NCBI GenBank assembly: GCA_038363005.1
Contig: JBBQBI010000013.1
Location: forward strand, 54,842-118,841
DNA: 64,000 bases
From: JAKOWB01 sp038363005
GTDB lineage: Bacteria; Pseudomonadota; Alphaproteobacteria; Kiloniellales; JACOMY01
Direction: 5' to 3'
The position numbers were made by a program, and so were the translations under genes. Shown one piece after another: positions 18,313-26,913 of this stretch (its first letter is position 1; every line of letters starts with the position of its first letter). Below the pieces are notes generated by a model, which saw only the letters and a program-made list of their open reading frames with translations, ran no database searches and was not told the origin of the DNA.

Positions 18313-19584
18313 CTACGCCGCGACCACCTTGCGCGCCGGCTTGGCCAGGCTGAGCACCAGCAGCGCCGCCACCAGGCAGAGCGCGCCGGCGACGAAGAAA
18401 GCCGGCAGGTAGCTGTCGTAGCTGCTGCGGCTGAAACCGGCGCCATAGGCGGCGAAGGCGGCGCCCAGCTGGTGGCCGCAGAACACCCAGCCGAACACCA
18501 GGTTGGCACGCTCGCGCCCGAAGCGCTCGGCGGTCAGGCGCACCGTGGGCGGTATCGTGGCGATCCAGTCCAGCCCATAGAACAGCGCGAAGAGCGACAG
18601 GCCATAGAAGGTGAAATCGGCATAGGGCAGGTAGAGTAGCGCCAGGCCGCGCAGCCCGTAGTACCAGAACAGCAGCCAGCGATTGTCGAAGCGATCGGTG
18701 AGCCAGCCCGAGCCTACCGTGCCGATGAAGTCGAAGATGCCCATCAGCGCCAGCACCGAGGCGGCGCTCACCGCGACCAGGCCATAGTCGCCGCAGAGCG
18801 CGATGAAGTGGGTCTGGATCAGGCCATTGGTGCTGGCGCCGCAGACGAAGAAGGTGGCGAAGAGCACCCAGAAGACCTGACTGCGCGAAGCCTCCCGCAA
18901 CGCCGCCAGCGGCGAGGTGCGCGGGCGCGGCGGCAAGGGGCCGGTGGGCGCAGCTTCGCCATAGGGCGCCAGGCCGAGGTCCTCCGGTCGGTCGCGCAGC
19001 AGCGCAAGCACGGCCAGCGCCGCGACCAGCAGCAGCCCGAGCACACCGGCCAGGGCCCAACGCCAGCCGTATTCGTCGGTGATACTCGCCAGCAGCGGCA
19101 GGAACAGCAGCTGGCCGGTGGCCGAACTTGCGGTCAGCAGGCCGACCACCAGGCCGCGCCGGCGGGTGAACCAGCGCGTCGCCACCGTGGCGCCCAGGAC
19201 CAGCGCGGTCATGCCGGTGCCGACGCCCACCACCACGCCCCACAGCGCGACAAGCTGCCAGACCTCGGTCATGAACAGCGAGCCGCCGAGGCCGGCGGCG
19301 ATCAGCGCCAGGGCCGTCAACGTGACGCACCGCAGGCCATAGCGGTTCATCAGCGCCGCGGCGAAGGGTCCCATCAGGCCGAAGAGCACCAGGCGGATGG
19401 CCAGCGCGCTGCCGACCTCCGCCGCGTCCCAGCCGAACTCCTGCTCCAGCGGGCGCAGCAGCACGCCGGGCGCGCCCATGGCGCCGGCGGTGACCAACAT
19501 GGTGAAGAAGGTGACGCCGGCCACGGCCCAGCCGTAGTGGATCTGGCGCCGCGCCAGGACGGCGGCGAGACGGTCGGACAGCAT
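18313..19584 (-). CDS. MFS transporter (monocarboxylate/OFA-like)
   Basis: A 423-residue carrier with twelve predicted membrane helices. The opening WAVAGVTFFTMLVTAGAMGAPG and the FGWDAAEVGSALAIRL segment are typical of the OFA and monocarboxylate-porter-like branch (MFS_1). The motif A loop after TM8 (GSGWLTDRFDNRW, near residues 255-267) is clear. The likely substrate is a small carboxylate, but this is uncertain. It is divergent from a TetR gene with an inverted repeat between them, so substrate-inducible repression is likely. Confidence 0.87.
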   Translation of the reverse strand: MLSDRLAAVLARRQIHYGWAVAGVTFFTMLVTAGAMGAPGVLLRPLEQEFGWDAAEVGSALAIRLVLFGLMGPFAAALMNRYGLRCVTLTALALIAAGLGGSLFMTEVWQLVALWGVVVGVGTGMTALVLGATVATRWFTRRRGLVVGLLTASSATGQLLFLPLLASITDEYGWRWALAGVLGLLLVAALAVLALLRDRPEDLGLAPYGEAAPTGPLPPRPRTSPLAALREASRSQVFWVLFATFFVCGASTNGLIQTHFIALCGDYGLVAVSAASVLALMGIFDFIGTVGSGWLTDRFDNRWLLFWYYGLRGLALLYLPYADFTFYGLSLFALFYGLDWIATIPPTVRLTAERFGRERANLVFGWVFCGHQLGAAFAAYGAGFSRSSYDSYLPAFFVAGALCLVAALLVLSLAKPARKVVAA

Positions 19585-19597
19585 GTTGGCGGGCCTC

Positions 19598-19619
19598 TTA
19601 TATGTTATTAATCATATAA
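19598..19619. promoter_or_regulatory. Predicted TetR operator
   Basis: Perfect arms TTATATG (19598-19604) and CATATAA (19613-19619) with an 8-base spacer lie in the 107-base gap between the divergent MFS and TetR genes. For the MFS gene, a TTGACA (19653-19648) to CATCAA (19630-19625) promoter with 17-base spacing precedes it, so the operator would lie just downstream of the start point. Confidence 0.55.
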
Positions 19620-19691
19620 ATGTATTGATGATACCGATCCTGTATCCTGTCAATTGACTGGCTGGATCAGGTGTCGGGACGGAGAGCTGCG

Positions 19692-20252
19692 ATGCGGGTA
19701 TCGAGGGAACAGGCGGCGCTGAACCGCGACCGCGTGCTGCAGGAGGCGGGACGGCTGTTCCGCGAGCGCGGCTTCGAGGCCGTCGCTGTCGCCGAGCTGA
19801 TGCAGGCCGCCGGCTTGACCCACGGTGGCTTCTACAACCAGTTCGACTCCAAGGAGGCGCTGGCCGCCGAGGCCAGTGCCGCCACCCTTGCAGCGTCGCA
19901 GGCGCGCTGGCGCACGCTCGCCGCCGGGAGCGACCGGCCCTTGGCGACGCTGGTCGAGAGCTACCTGTCGCCACGGCATCGCGACAATCCGGGGCGTGGC
20001 TGCACCCTGGCCGCGCTGGGTGGCGAGGCGGCGCATCAACCGAAGTCCGTGCGGCGCAGCTTCACCGCCGGGCTGCAGGACCTGGTGGCCGTGCTGACCG
20101 ACCTGCTGCCCGGCCGCCGCGCCACCCGGCGCCGCAAGGCCCTGGCCACGATGGCGGCGCTGGCCGGCGCGGTGATGCTGTCGCGCGCCGTCGAGGACCC
20201 CGCCCTGTCGAATGAAATCCTGGCGGCGACCCAGGCCGAGCTGCTGTCCTAG
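19692..20252 (+). CDS. TetR-family repressor
   Basis: A 186-residue protein. Residues 7-57 have the TetR helix-turn-helix (ALNRDRVLQEAGRLFRERGF, VAELMQAAGLTHGGFYNQFDSKEAL). The C-terminal part has GRGCTLAALGGEAA, seen in the AcuR/NemR-like branch that responds to small electrophiles or unsaturated acids; the ligand here is unknown. The ATG at 19692 follows GGAG. It faces away from the MFS carrier it probably controls and its stop codon overlaps that of the LysR gene by four bases (CTAG shared). Confidence 0.88.
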   Translation: MRVSREQAALNRDRVLQEAGRLFRERGFEAVAVAELMQAAGLTHGGFYNQFDSKEALAAEASAATLAASQARWRTLAAGSDRPLATLVESYLSPRHRDNPGRGCTLAALGGEAAHQPKSVRRSFTAGLQDLVAVLTDLLPGRRATRRRKALATMAALAGAVMLSRAVEDPALSNEILAATQAELLS

Positions 20253-21151
20253 GCGCGCCCAGCAGGCGCCGCGGCCAGGTCGGCGGCGGCCTGCTGCAGC
20301 AGCCAGTCGCGGAACAGGCGGATCGCCGGCCGCCCAGCGCTGCTCTTGGGGCAGACGATCCAATAGGCAAAGGGCGCCGGCAGCGCCTCGGCCACCGGCC
20401 GCACCAGTCGGCCGGCCGCCAGGTCGAGCGCCGCCAGCGCGCTGCGTGCCAAGGCCACGCCCTGGCCGGAGACCGCGGCATCGATCGCCAAGCTGGTGTC
20501 GGAGAAGACCGGGCCCTGCGGCGCCGGCAGCGCACTGCCGAAGGCCGCCAGCCACTGCTGCCAATGGCCGCGCTCGCGATCGTGCAGCAGGCCGCCGCGC
20601 GCCAGGTCGGCCAGCGCGGTCATCGGATGCGCCGACAGATAGCCTGGGCTGCAGACCGGGAAGACCCATTCCGGGCAGAGCCGCGTGACCTGCAGGTGCG
20701 GCCAGTCGCCGGTGCCGTGGCGCACCGCCAGGTCGATGGCATCGGCGGCGAAGTCGACATGGCGGCGCGACGCGCTGATGCGCAGGTCGAGCGCCGGGTG
20801 CGCCGCCAGGAAATCGCCCAGCCGCGGCACCAGCCACTTGCTGGCGAAGTTGGGCGACAGCGTCACCGTCAGCACCTGCGCGCCGCTGCGCGGCTGCAGC
20901 AGGGCGGCCCCGGCGCGCAGCCGCTCCAGCGCCTCGCGCACGAAGGGCAGGTAGCGCTGTCCCGATTCGGTGAGCGCCAGGCCCCGCGCCCGACGCTCGA
21001 ACAAACGCGTCGCCAGCAGGGTTTCCAGCTCACGGATCTGATGGCTGACGGCACCCTGCGTCAGATGCAGCTCGGCCGCCGCCTGGGTGAAGTTCAGCAG
21101 GCGGGCAGAGGCTTCGAAGGCGCGCAGCGCGGTGGTGGAGGGCAGGTGCAT
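20249..21151 (-). CDS. LysR-family regulator (GcvA-like)
   Basis: A 300-residue regulator. The start at 21151 (MHLPSTTALRAFEASARLLN) fits the GcvA-like group. Residues 8-65 form the winged helix-turn-helix (FTQAAAELHLTQGAVSHQIRELE). Residues 90-290 form the effector domain. It is divergent from the chromate cluster with a 113-base spacer. LysR regulators usually control the divergent gene, but I do not know a chromate LysR regulator, so this is inference. Confidence 0.88.
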   Translation of the reverse strand: MHLPSTTALRAFEASARLLNFTQAAAELHLTQGAVSHQIRELETLLATRLFERRARGLALTESGQRYLPFVREALERLRAGAALLQPRSGAQVLTVTLSPNFASKWLVPRLGDFLAAHPALDLRISASRRHVDFAADAIDLAVRHGTGDWPHLQVTRLCPEWVFPVCSPGYLSAHPMTALADLARGGLLHDRERGHWQQWLAAFGSALPAPQGPVFSDTSLAIDAAVSGQGVALARSALAALDLAAGRLVRPVAEALPAPFAYWIVCPKSSAGRPAIRLFRDWLLQQAAADLAAAPAGRA

Positions 21152-21198
21152 CGTGGCTCCAGCCAATAAATTTCCTAATGGATAGCGCAAAAGCCTTC

Positions 21199-21210
21199 GC
21201 TTCCGGAAGC
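21199..21210. promoter_or_regulatory. Palindrome in LysR-chr spacer
   Basis: GCTTCCGGAAGC is a perfect 12-base palindrome in the spacer between the LysR gene and the rhodanese-ChrB gene. It is a possible regulator site only; no promoter pair is clear next to it. Confidence 0.25.
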
Positions 21211-21264
21211 CGGGTCTGTCGCGCAGTGTCACAAGGCTCTGGCAGACTTGTGGAAGGACCCGCG

Positions 21265-22101
21265 ATGGACAGCGACAACACGGCGATGACGGCGACGGAA
21301 CTGGCGGGGCTGGTGGGCACGGCCGCCGCGCCCCTGGTGATCGACGTGCGGCGCCGGCCGGTCTTCGAGGCCGAGGGCCAGCGCATCGCCGGCGCGCTGT
21401 GGCGCGACCACACCAAGGCGGCCGACTGGGCGGCGACGCTGCCGGCCGACCGGCCGACCGTGGTCTACTGCGTGCATGGCCACAACGTCAGCCAGGGTGC
21501 CGTGGCGGTGCTGCGCGCCCTGGGGCACGACGTCCGCCACCTGGAAGGCGGCATCGAGGCCTTCCGCGCCGCCGGCGGCACCTTGGTGGCCAAGGGCGGC
21601 GCGCTGCCACCGGCGGAGGATCGGCCGACCCGCTGGGTGACGCGGGCGCGGCCGAAGATTGACCGCATCGCCTGCCCCTGGTTCGTGCGCCGCTTCGTCG
21701 ATGCGCGCGCCGAGATCCTCTATGTCGGTGCCGAATGGGTGCGGGAAACCGCGGCGGAATTCGACGCCATCGCCTTCGACATTCCCGACACCGCCTTCAG
21801 CCACGACGGTGAGCTCTGCAGCTTCGACGCCTTCATGTCGCGCTTCGGTATCACCGACCCGGCGCTGCAGCAGGTTGCCCGGGTGGTGCGCGGCGCCGAT
21901 ACGGCGCGGCCCGAGCTGGCGCCCGAAGCCGCTGGGTTGCTGGCCCTCTCGCTCGGCCTCAGCGCCGCCATCGCCGACGACCAGGCGCTGCTCACGGCCG
22001 GCATGACGCTCTACGACGGCCTCTATGCTTGGGCCCGGCGGGCGCGGGGCGAGCGCCACGACTGGCGGCCGGAGACGCTGCCCCAGGGTGCCGCGGCATG
22101 A
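21265..22101 (+). CDS. Rhodanese-ChrB fusion, chromate resistance protein
   Basis: A 278-residue protein made of two domains. Residues 5-108 are a rhodanese (PLVIDVRRRPVFEAEG and the active-site loop YCVHGHNVS, with Cys about residue 71). Residues 115-265 match the ChrB-type C-terminal domain (RPKIDRIACPWFVRRFVD, then FDIPDTAFSHDGELCSFD). ChrB proteins help chromate resistance, in part by sensing or reduction. The ATG at 21265 has a GGAAGGA site. The stop overlaps the chrA start (ATGA), so the pair is coupled. Its LysR neighbour is divergent. Confidence 0.88.
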   Translation: MDSDNTAMTATELAGLVGTAAAPLVIDVRRRPVFEAEGQRIAGALWRDHTKAADWAATLPADRPTVVYCVHGHNVSQGAVAVLRALGHDVRHLEGGIEAFRAAGGTLVAKGGALPPAEDRPTRWVTRARPKIDRIACPWFVRRFVDARAEILYVGAEWVRETAAEFDAIAFDIPDTAFSHDGELCSFDAFMSRFGITDPALQQVARVVRGADTARPELAPEAAGLLALSLGLSAAIADDQALLTAGMTLYDGLYAWARRARGERHDWRPETLPQGAAA

Positions 22102-23483
22102 GCGCAATCGTCGCCGAGGCGCCGCCCGACTCTGCGCCCGCCAAGCCGTCGCTGGGCGTGGCGCTGCGCCTCTGGCTGCGCATCGGCTGCCTCTCCTTCG
22201 GTGGGCCGGCCGGGCAGATCGCGCTGATGCACCGCCTGCTGGTGGAGGAGCGGCGCTGGATCGACGAGACGCGATTCCTGCATGCGCTGAACTACTGCAT
22301 GCTGCTGCCGGGGCCAGAGGCGCAGCAGCTTGCCACCTATATCGGCTGGCTGCTGCATCGCACCTTGGGCGGCCTGATCTCCGGCATTCTCTTCATCCTG
22401 CCCGGCGCACTGGTGATGCTGGCGCTGTCGCTGGTCTATGTGCACTACGCCGGGCTGCCGCTGGTCGCCGCCGCCTTCGTCGGCGTCAAGGCCGCCGTGC
22501 TGGTGATCGTGATCGAGGCGCTGCTGCGCATCGCCAGGCGGGCGCTGCGCGGGCCGGCGCACTACGGCTTCGCCGCCGTCGCCTTCCTCGCCATCTTCGC
22601 CTATGGCGTCGGCTTTCCCTGGATCGTGCTGGGCGCGGCGCTGGCGGGCCTGGCTGGCGGGCTGCTGTGGCCGGGCGCCTTCCACCCGAAGCCGAAGGCC
22701 GGCGCAACTCCCGACCGGCCGAGCGTGGTGGACGCCATGGCGGCGCGCGGCGAGCTGGACCACACGCGGCCCTCGTGGCGGCGCGCGCTGCTGCTGCTGG
22801 CGGTCTTCGCGCTGCTGTGGGGCGGCGTGGTCTTCGGGCTGCGCGCCTGGCTTGGCGCCGAGCAGGTGCTGGCGCAGGAGGCCGCCTACTTCAGCCGCCT
22901 GGCGGTGGTCACCTTCGGCGGCGCCTATGCTGTGCTGGCCGACATGGCGCAGCACGCGGTCGCCACCTTTGGCTGGCTGCAAGCGCCACAGATGCTGGAT
23001 GGCCTGGGCCTGGCCGAGACCACGCCGGGACCGCTGATCCTGGTGACGCAGTTCGTCGGCTTCCTCGGCGCCTGGAACCAGCCGGGCAGCCTGCCGCCGA
23101 CGATCTCGGGCCTGCTGGGTTCACTGGTCACACTGTGGGTGACCTTCGTGCCCTGCTTCCTGTGGATCCTGCTGGGCGCCCCCTGGATTGAGCGGCTGCG
23201 CAACAATCGCCACCTGACGGCGGCGCTGTCGGGCATCACCGCCGCGGTGGTCGGCGTGGTGCTGAACCTGGCGCTGTGGTTCGGCCTGCATGTCAGCTTC
23301 GGCCAGGTCGAACCGCTCGGCCTGCTCGGCATGCAGCTGCCGGTCCCCGACCTCGCCTCCGTCGACTGGCGCAGCCTTGCCCTCACCCTCGGCGCCGGCA
23401 TCCTGCTGCTGCGCCTGCACTGGGGCGTGGTGCCGGTGCTGGCGCTAGCGGCCGCGGCGGGCCTGGCGCTCAGCCTGGTCTAG
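22098..23483 (+). CDS. chrA: Chromate transporter, two-domain
   Basis: A 461-residue inner-membrane chromate efflux protein of the CHR family. Two homologous halves are present. The first begins with LRIGCLSFGGPAGQIALMH and contains RRWIDETRFLHALNYCMLLPGPEAQQLATYIGW; the second has VVTFGGAYAVL and LGLAETTPGPLILVTQFVGF (near 290-330). Both FGGP/FGGA and PGPEA/PGPLI motifs are the family signatures. It is coupled with the upstream ChrB-type gene by ATGA overlap. Together they form a small chromate module. Confidence 0.95.
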   Translation: MSAIVAEAPPDSAPAKPSLGVALRLWLRIGCLSFGGPAGQIALMHRLLVEERRWIDETRFLHALNYCMLLPGPEAQQLATYIGWLLHRTLGGLISGILFILPGALVMLALSLVYVHYAGLPLVAAAFVGVKAAVLVIVIEALLRIARRALRGPAHYGFAAVAFLAIFAYGVGFPWIVLGAALAGLAGGLLWPGAFHPKPKAGATPDRPSVVDAMAARGELDHTRPSWRRALLLLAVFALLWGGVVFGLRAWLGAEQVLAQEAAYFSRLAVVTFGGAYAVLADMAQHAVATFGWLQAPQMLDGLGLAETTPGPLILVTQFVGFLGAWNQPGSLPPTISGLLGSLVTLWVTFVPCFLWILLGAPWIERLRNNRHLTAALSGITAAVVGVVLNLALWFGLHVSFGQVEPLGLLGMQLPVPDLASVDWRSLALTLGAGILLLRLHWGVVPVLALAAAAGLALSLV

Positions 23484-23486
23484 CCC

Positions 23487-23804
23487 TCACTCCGGCAGCT
23501 TGCAGCGATAGCTCTGGGTCACTGTCCAGTGGAACAGTCCTGCCTCCGGCAGCAGCGACTGGCTGCCGCTGGGGGCGGCGATAGGGTGGCTGCACTGGCT
23601 GTAGGCGATGGCTGCGAGGTCCTGGTGGAAGGCGATGGCAGCCTTGGCCTCGGACTCGGTCTTGGCGCGACCCTCGGCGGTCACGCTGCAGGAGAAGTTG
23701 GCCTCCTCCTGGTTCCAGCTCCAGCCCGGCGGGCAGGCCTCGGCCGCCAGGGCTGGCGCCGCGCCGAGCGCGCCAATCAGAGTCAGAACGGCAAGACGAA
23801 GCAT
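23487..23804 (-). CDS. Small secreted protein of unknown function
   Basis: A 105-residue protein from the ATG at 23804, which follows GGAGG. Residues 1-20 form a signal peptide (MLRLAVLTLIGALGAAPALA). The mature part has Cys residues at CPPGW, FSCSV, YSQCS and YRCKL, so two disulfides are possible, and two aromatic segments. I recognise no family. It is convergent with chrA and lies 26 bases from the TetR stop on the same strand. Confidence 0.65.
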   Translation of the reverse strand: MLRLAVLTLIGALGAAPALAAEACPPGWSWNQEEANFSCSVTAEGRAKTESEAKAAIAFHQDLAAIAYSQCSHPIAAPSGSQSLLPEAGLFHWTVTQSYRCKLPE

Positions 23805-23829
23805 GGCGGCACCTCCGGCGACGGGGCGC

Positions 23830-24561
23830 TCACGATAGGCGGCGGCGGCGCGCGTCGCCACCCGCCGCGCGCCACCAGAGGTCGGTCAGCAGCGCCGCCA
23901 CCGCCGCCTCGTCGTCGCGCAGCGCGGCCAGCGCCGGATCGCGCCGCAGGTAGAGCGTGCTCAGGAACTCGTCGACCATACCGCCCAGCGCGTAGGCGGT
24001 GGGCAGCAGCGTGGCCGGCGGCTCGCCCCGCGCCGCCGCCAGCGCCGCCGCGACGCGGCCGTTCCAGGCCCGGTTCAGCGCCCGGAAACTTCGCGCCCAG
24101 GCGGCGCTGTCAGGCCCCAGCCCCAGCAGGCAGCGCATCAACCCCGGATTGGCGCGGAAGTGGCGGACATAGGCCAGCGTCGCCGCCGCTACCCGTTCGC
24201 GCGTGCCGGCCGCGCCCTGCCGCGTCGCCGCCAGGCGCTCCTCAAGGAACTTTGCGAAGGCGGCGACCAGCGACGTCAGCAGCGCCGGGCGCTCCGGGAA
24301 ATAGCGATAGAGCGTGCCCAGCGCCACGCCGGTCTCGGCCGTGACGGCGGCGACCTGCAGCCCCGCGGCCTCCTGCCCCGGCCGCGCCAGCAGCCGCGCC
24401 GCCGCCGCCAGCAGCCGCAGCCGCGTGCGCTCGCCCTTGCGCAGCCCGGGCAGCGCCGCCTCCTGCTCCAGCACCAGCGCGAAGTCGGCCGGCGGCGCCG
24501 CGTCGACACTCGCCACGCCCGCCTTGCCTCGCGTCCCCGCACGTCGCTTCGCCGCCTTCAT
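23830..24561 (-). CDS. TetR-family repressor
   Basis: A 243-residue regulator with an unusually long N-terminal lead (about 40 residues, basic, Ala-rich) before the TetR helix-turn-helix (RTRLRLLAAAARLLARPGQE, VAAVTAETGVALGTLYRYFPERPAL, about residues 45-100). The C-terminal half is the ligand-binding and dimer region. It is divergent from the acyl-CoA ligase gene, with a strong promoter and an inverted repeat in the 71-base gap, so it probably represses that operon and senses an acyl-CoA or its acid. Confidence 0.85.
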   Translation of the reverse strand: MKAAKRRAGTRGKAGVASVDAAPPADFALVLEQEAALPGLRKGERTRLRLLAAAARLLARPGQEAAGLQVAAVTAETGVALGTLYRYFPERPALLTSLVAAFAKFLEERLAATRQGAAGTRERVAAATLAYVRHFRANPGLMRCLLGLGPDSAAWARSFRALNRAWNGRVAAALAAARGEPPATLLPTAYALGGMVDEFLSTLYLRRDPALAALRDDEAAVAALLTDLWWRAAGGDARRRRLS

Positions 24562-24571
24562 CGGCTGCAGA

Positions 24572-24599
24572 TTGACAGGCCGCGCCCGTGTCGTAAAAT
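24572..24599 (+). promoter_or_regulatory. Predicted promoter of the ligase operon
   Basis: TTGACA (24572-24577), 16 bases, then TAAAAT (24594-24599). This is one of the best sigma70 matches in the window (6/6 and 5/6). Confidence 0.6.
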
Positions 24600-24601
24600 G
24601 A

Positions 24602-24621
24602 AAATGAAATCACGTTCATTT
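24602..24621. promoter_or_regulatory. Predicted TetR operator
   Basis: AAATGAA (24602-24608) and TTCATTT (24615-24621) form a perfect inverted repeat with spacer ATCACG, directly after the -10 box of the ligase promoter and in the gap to the divergent TetR gene. An A/T-rich site like this stands out in GC-rich DNA. Confidence 0.6.
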
Positions 24622-24632
24622 ATGGATAAGCC

Positions 24633-25928
24633 ATGCTGCTGCAGCGCGCGGATTTCGCCGACCTCGAGGAGCTGGCGCGCCACCGGCAGTACTGCTGGCA
24701 GCGGCAGCGTACCTATGTGCTGGCGGCCTCGGCGCTGCACCGGCGGGCCTGGGACGGACGCGAGCCGCCCGAGCGGCTGGAGGAGCTGCCGGCGCTGCCG
24801 CTGATTGACAAGGAGATGCTGCGGCAGAGCCAGCAGGCGCAGCCACCCTTCGGGGACTATCTGGCGGCACCGGACCGGCGGATTCTGCGGGTGCACCGCA
24901 CCTCGGGCACTAGCGGCACAGCGATGAACCTGGCCATGGCGGCGCGCGACATCGAGCAGACGGCGGCGGTCGGCGCCCGCTGCCAGGCGGCCGGCGGCCT
25001 GGGCCCCGGCCACCGCGTGGTGCACTGCCTGAACTATCGCCTGTGGATGGGCGGCTTCAGCGACCACACCACCCTGGAAGCGACCGGCGCCGCCGTGGTG
25101 CCCTTCGGTGTCGGCGAGACCGCGCTGCTGGTCAGGACCATCCAGGAGCTCGGCATCACTGCGATCTCCTGCACGCCCTCCTATCCGGCCGTGCTGGAGC
25201 GGGTGATCGCCGAGCAGTTCCCCGGCCTGAAGCCCCGCGACCTGGGCTTGCAACTGGGCCTCTTCGGCGGCGAGGGCGGCCTGGACGACCCGGCCTTCCG
25301 CGCCCGGCTGCAGGCCACCTGGGGCTTCCAGGTGCGCAATGCCAACTACGGCGTCTCCGACGTCTTCTGCAACTTCGCCGGCCAGAGCGAGTTGTCCAAC
25401 GACCTGCACTTCATGGCACTCGACGTGCTGCACCCGGAACTGATCGAGCCGGCCAGCGGCCAACCGCTGCCCTGGCGCGCCGGCGAGACCGGCGAGCTGG
25501 TGCTGACCCACATGAGCCGCGTCTGCCAGCCGCTGGTGCGCTTCCGCACCGGCGACATCATCACCTTGACCGCGACCGAGCGCGCCGCCTGCGGCCGCAG
25601 CGCGCCGCGCTTCCGCGTGGTGGGGCGCAGCGACGACATGGTGGTGGTTCGTGGCCTCAACGCCTTCCCGGCGCAGGTCGCCGCCGTGCTGAACGCCATT
25701 CCGGCGCTGTCCGGCGAGTACCGCATTCTGCTGTCTGGCCCCGGCCCGCATGACCGCCTGCCGGTGGAGGCCGAGCTGGCAACCGGCGGCACGGCCACGG
25801 CAGCCGCCATCGAGCAGGCGATCAAGCAGGCGCTAGGCATGACGGCGCAGGTCACGCTGCTGCCTTTCGGCAGCCTGCCGCGCACCGAGGGCAAGACCCG
25901 CCGCGTCATCAGGAAGGACCAGCCATGA
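24633..25928 (+). CDS. PaaK-like acyl/aryl-CoA ligase
   Basis: A 431-residue AMP-forming ligase of the phenylacetate-CoA ligase (PaaK) type. The ATP-binding loop is TSGTSGT (residues 90-96), and the C-terminal domain has RFRTGDI (near 308), DDMVVVRGLNAFPAQV and the closing lysine in RTEGKTRRV. These make an acyl-adenylate and then the CoA thioester. The substrate, likely an aromatic or short acid, cannot be read from sequence. It is coupled to an enoyl-CoA hydratase gene (ATGA overlap) and controlled by a divergent TetR, which suggests a small degradation pathway. Confidence 0.87.
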   Translation: MLLQRADFADLEELARHRQYCWQRQRTYVLAASALHRRAWDGREPPERLEELPALPLIDKEMLRQSQQAQPPFGDYLAAPDRRILRVHRTSGTSGTAMNLAMAARDIEQTAAVGARCQAAGGLGPGHRVVHCLNYRLWMGGFSDHTTLEATGAAVVPFGVGETALLVRTIQELGITAISCTPSYPAVLERVIAEQFPGLKPRDLGLQLGLFGGEGGLDDPAFRARLQATWGFQVRNANYGVSDVFCNFAGQSELSNDLHFMALDVLHPELIEPASGQPLPWRAGETGELVLTHMSRVCQPLVRFRTGDIITLTATERAACGRSAPRFRVVGRSDDMVVVRGLNAFPAQVAAVLNAIPALSGEYRILLSGPGPHDRLPVEAELATGGTATAAAIEQAIKQALGMTAQVTLLPFGSLPRTEGKTRRVIRKDQP

Positions 25929-26677
25929 GCACTACCGTGCTGAGCGAGGACGCCGGCGGCGGCGTGCGGCAGATCACCCTGAACCGGCCGGAACGCCTGA
26001 ACGCCATCCTGCCGGAGCTGCTGGAGGACCTGCTGGCGGCCTTCGACGCGGCGGCGCGTGACACCGCCGTGCGCGCCATCCTGCTGACCGGCGCTGGCCG
26101 CGCCTTCTGCGCTGGCGACGACCTGAAGGACTTCGCCGCGCAGGTCGGCGACGCGGCCTCGACCCGCGCCTATGTCGAGCGCATCCAGGACGTGACCCGG
26201 GCCATCACGCTGGGCGACAAGCCGGTGGTCGGTGCGATTCGCGGCTGGGCGGTCGGCGGCGGCCTGGAGTGGGTGATCAACTGCGACCTGGCCATCGCCG
26301 CCGAGGGCACCCGCTTTTTCTTCCCCGAGGTCTCCTGGGGTCTCTTCGTCACCGGCGGCGTCACCAGCCTGCTGCCGCGCCTGGTCGGCCTGCAGAAGGC
26401 GCGCGAGCTGATCCTGTTCGGCGAGCGCTTCGACGCCGCCGAGGCGCTGGCCTGGAAGTTGCTGTGGCAGGTGGTGCCCGACGCGGAACTGTTGCCACGG
26501 GCCCTGGAGACGGCGCGCCGCGTCGCCGCCCTGCCGCCCGGCCCGGTGCGCGCGCTGAAGCACATCCTGGCGCTGGGTCCGGGCATGGTAGACGCCATGG
26601 CGGCGGAGACCGATGCGACGGTGGCCGGCTTCCTCGACCCGGAGACGGCCCGGCGCGTGGCAGGGTTTGGCAGCTAA
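25925..26677 (+). CDS. Enoyl-CoA hydratase/isomerase family protein
   Basis: A 250-residue crotonase-fold enzyme. The oxyanion-hole motifs are GRAFCAGDDL (near residues 58-67) and GWAVGGGLEWV (near 108-118). The first catalytic Glu of classical hydratases appears in the ECH-typical position (FFFPEVSWGLF), so a hydratase, isomerase or hydrolase are all possible. It overlaps the ligase gene by four bases and is its likely pathway partner. The operon appears to activate an acid to CoA and then hydrate or isomerise it. Confidence 0.88.
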   Translation: MSTTVLSEDAGGGVRQITLNRPERLNAILPELLEDLLAAFDAAARDTAVRAILLTGAGRAFCAGDDLKDFAAQVGDAASTRAYVERIQDVTRAITLGDKPVVGAIRGWAVGGGLEWVINCDLAIAAEGTRFFFPEVSWGLFVTGGVTSLLPRLVGLQKARELILFGERFDAAEALAWKLLWQVVPDAELLPRALETARRVAALPPGPVRALKHILALGPGMVDAMAAETDATVAGFLDPETARRVAGFGS

Positions 26678-26737
26678 GGCGCAGACTTCCCAGTGCCCCG
26701 TCCCCTGGAGACACCTCTGCGAAAGCTGTACGCCCGC

Positions 26738-26860
26738 TGTCACCCCGGCCGCAGAGCCGGGGCCCATTCCGCGCCCCTCTCAACCGAAATGGCTGGTCAC
26801 GCGCGTGGCCGTGCCATGACTCCCGGATCTGCGGCGCTGCGCGCCATGTCCGGGATGACA
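26738..26860. repeat. REP-like palindromic element
   Basis: TGTCACCCCGG at 26738-26748 and CCGGGATGACA at 26850-26860 are inverted copies with one mismatch, and the 101 bases between also hold smaller inverted parts (GCCGCAGAGCCGGGGC near 26749). The spacing and consensus are like intergenic palindromes dispersed in many alphaproteobacterial genomes. It fills most of the 236-base gap after the hydratase gene. Copy number elsewhere cannot be seen. Confidence 0.55.
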
Positions 26861-26913
26861 AGGGAGATGGGCAGTTGCGCGAAGGATTGCCTGGGAGAGG
26901 GTTAGTTGCCCTC

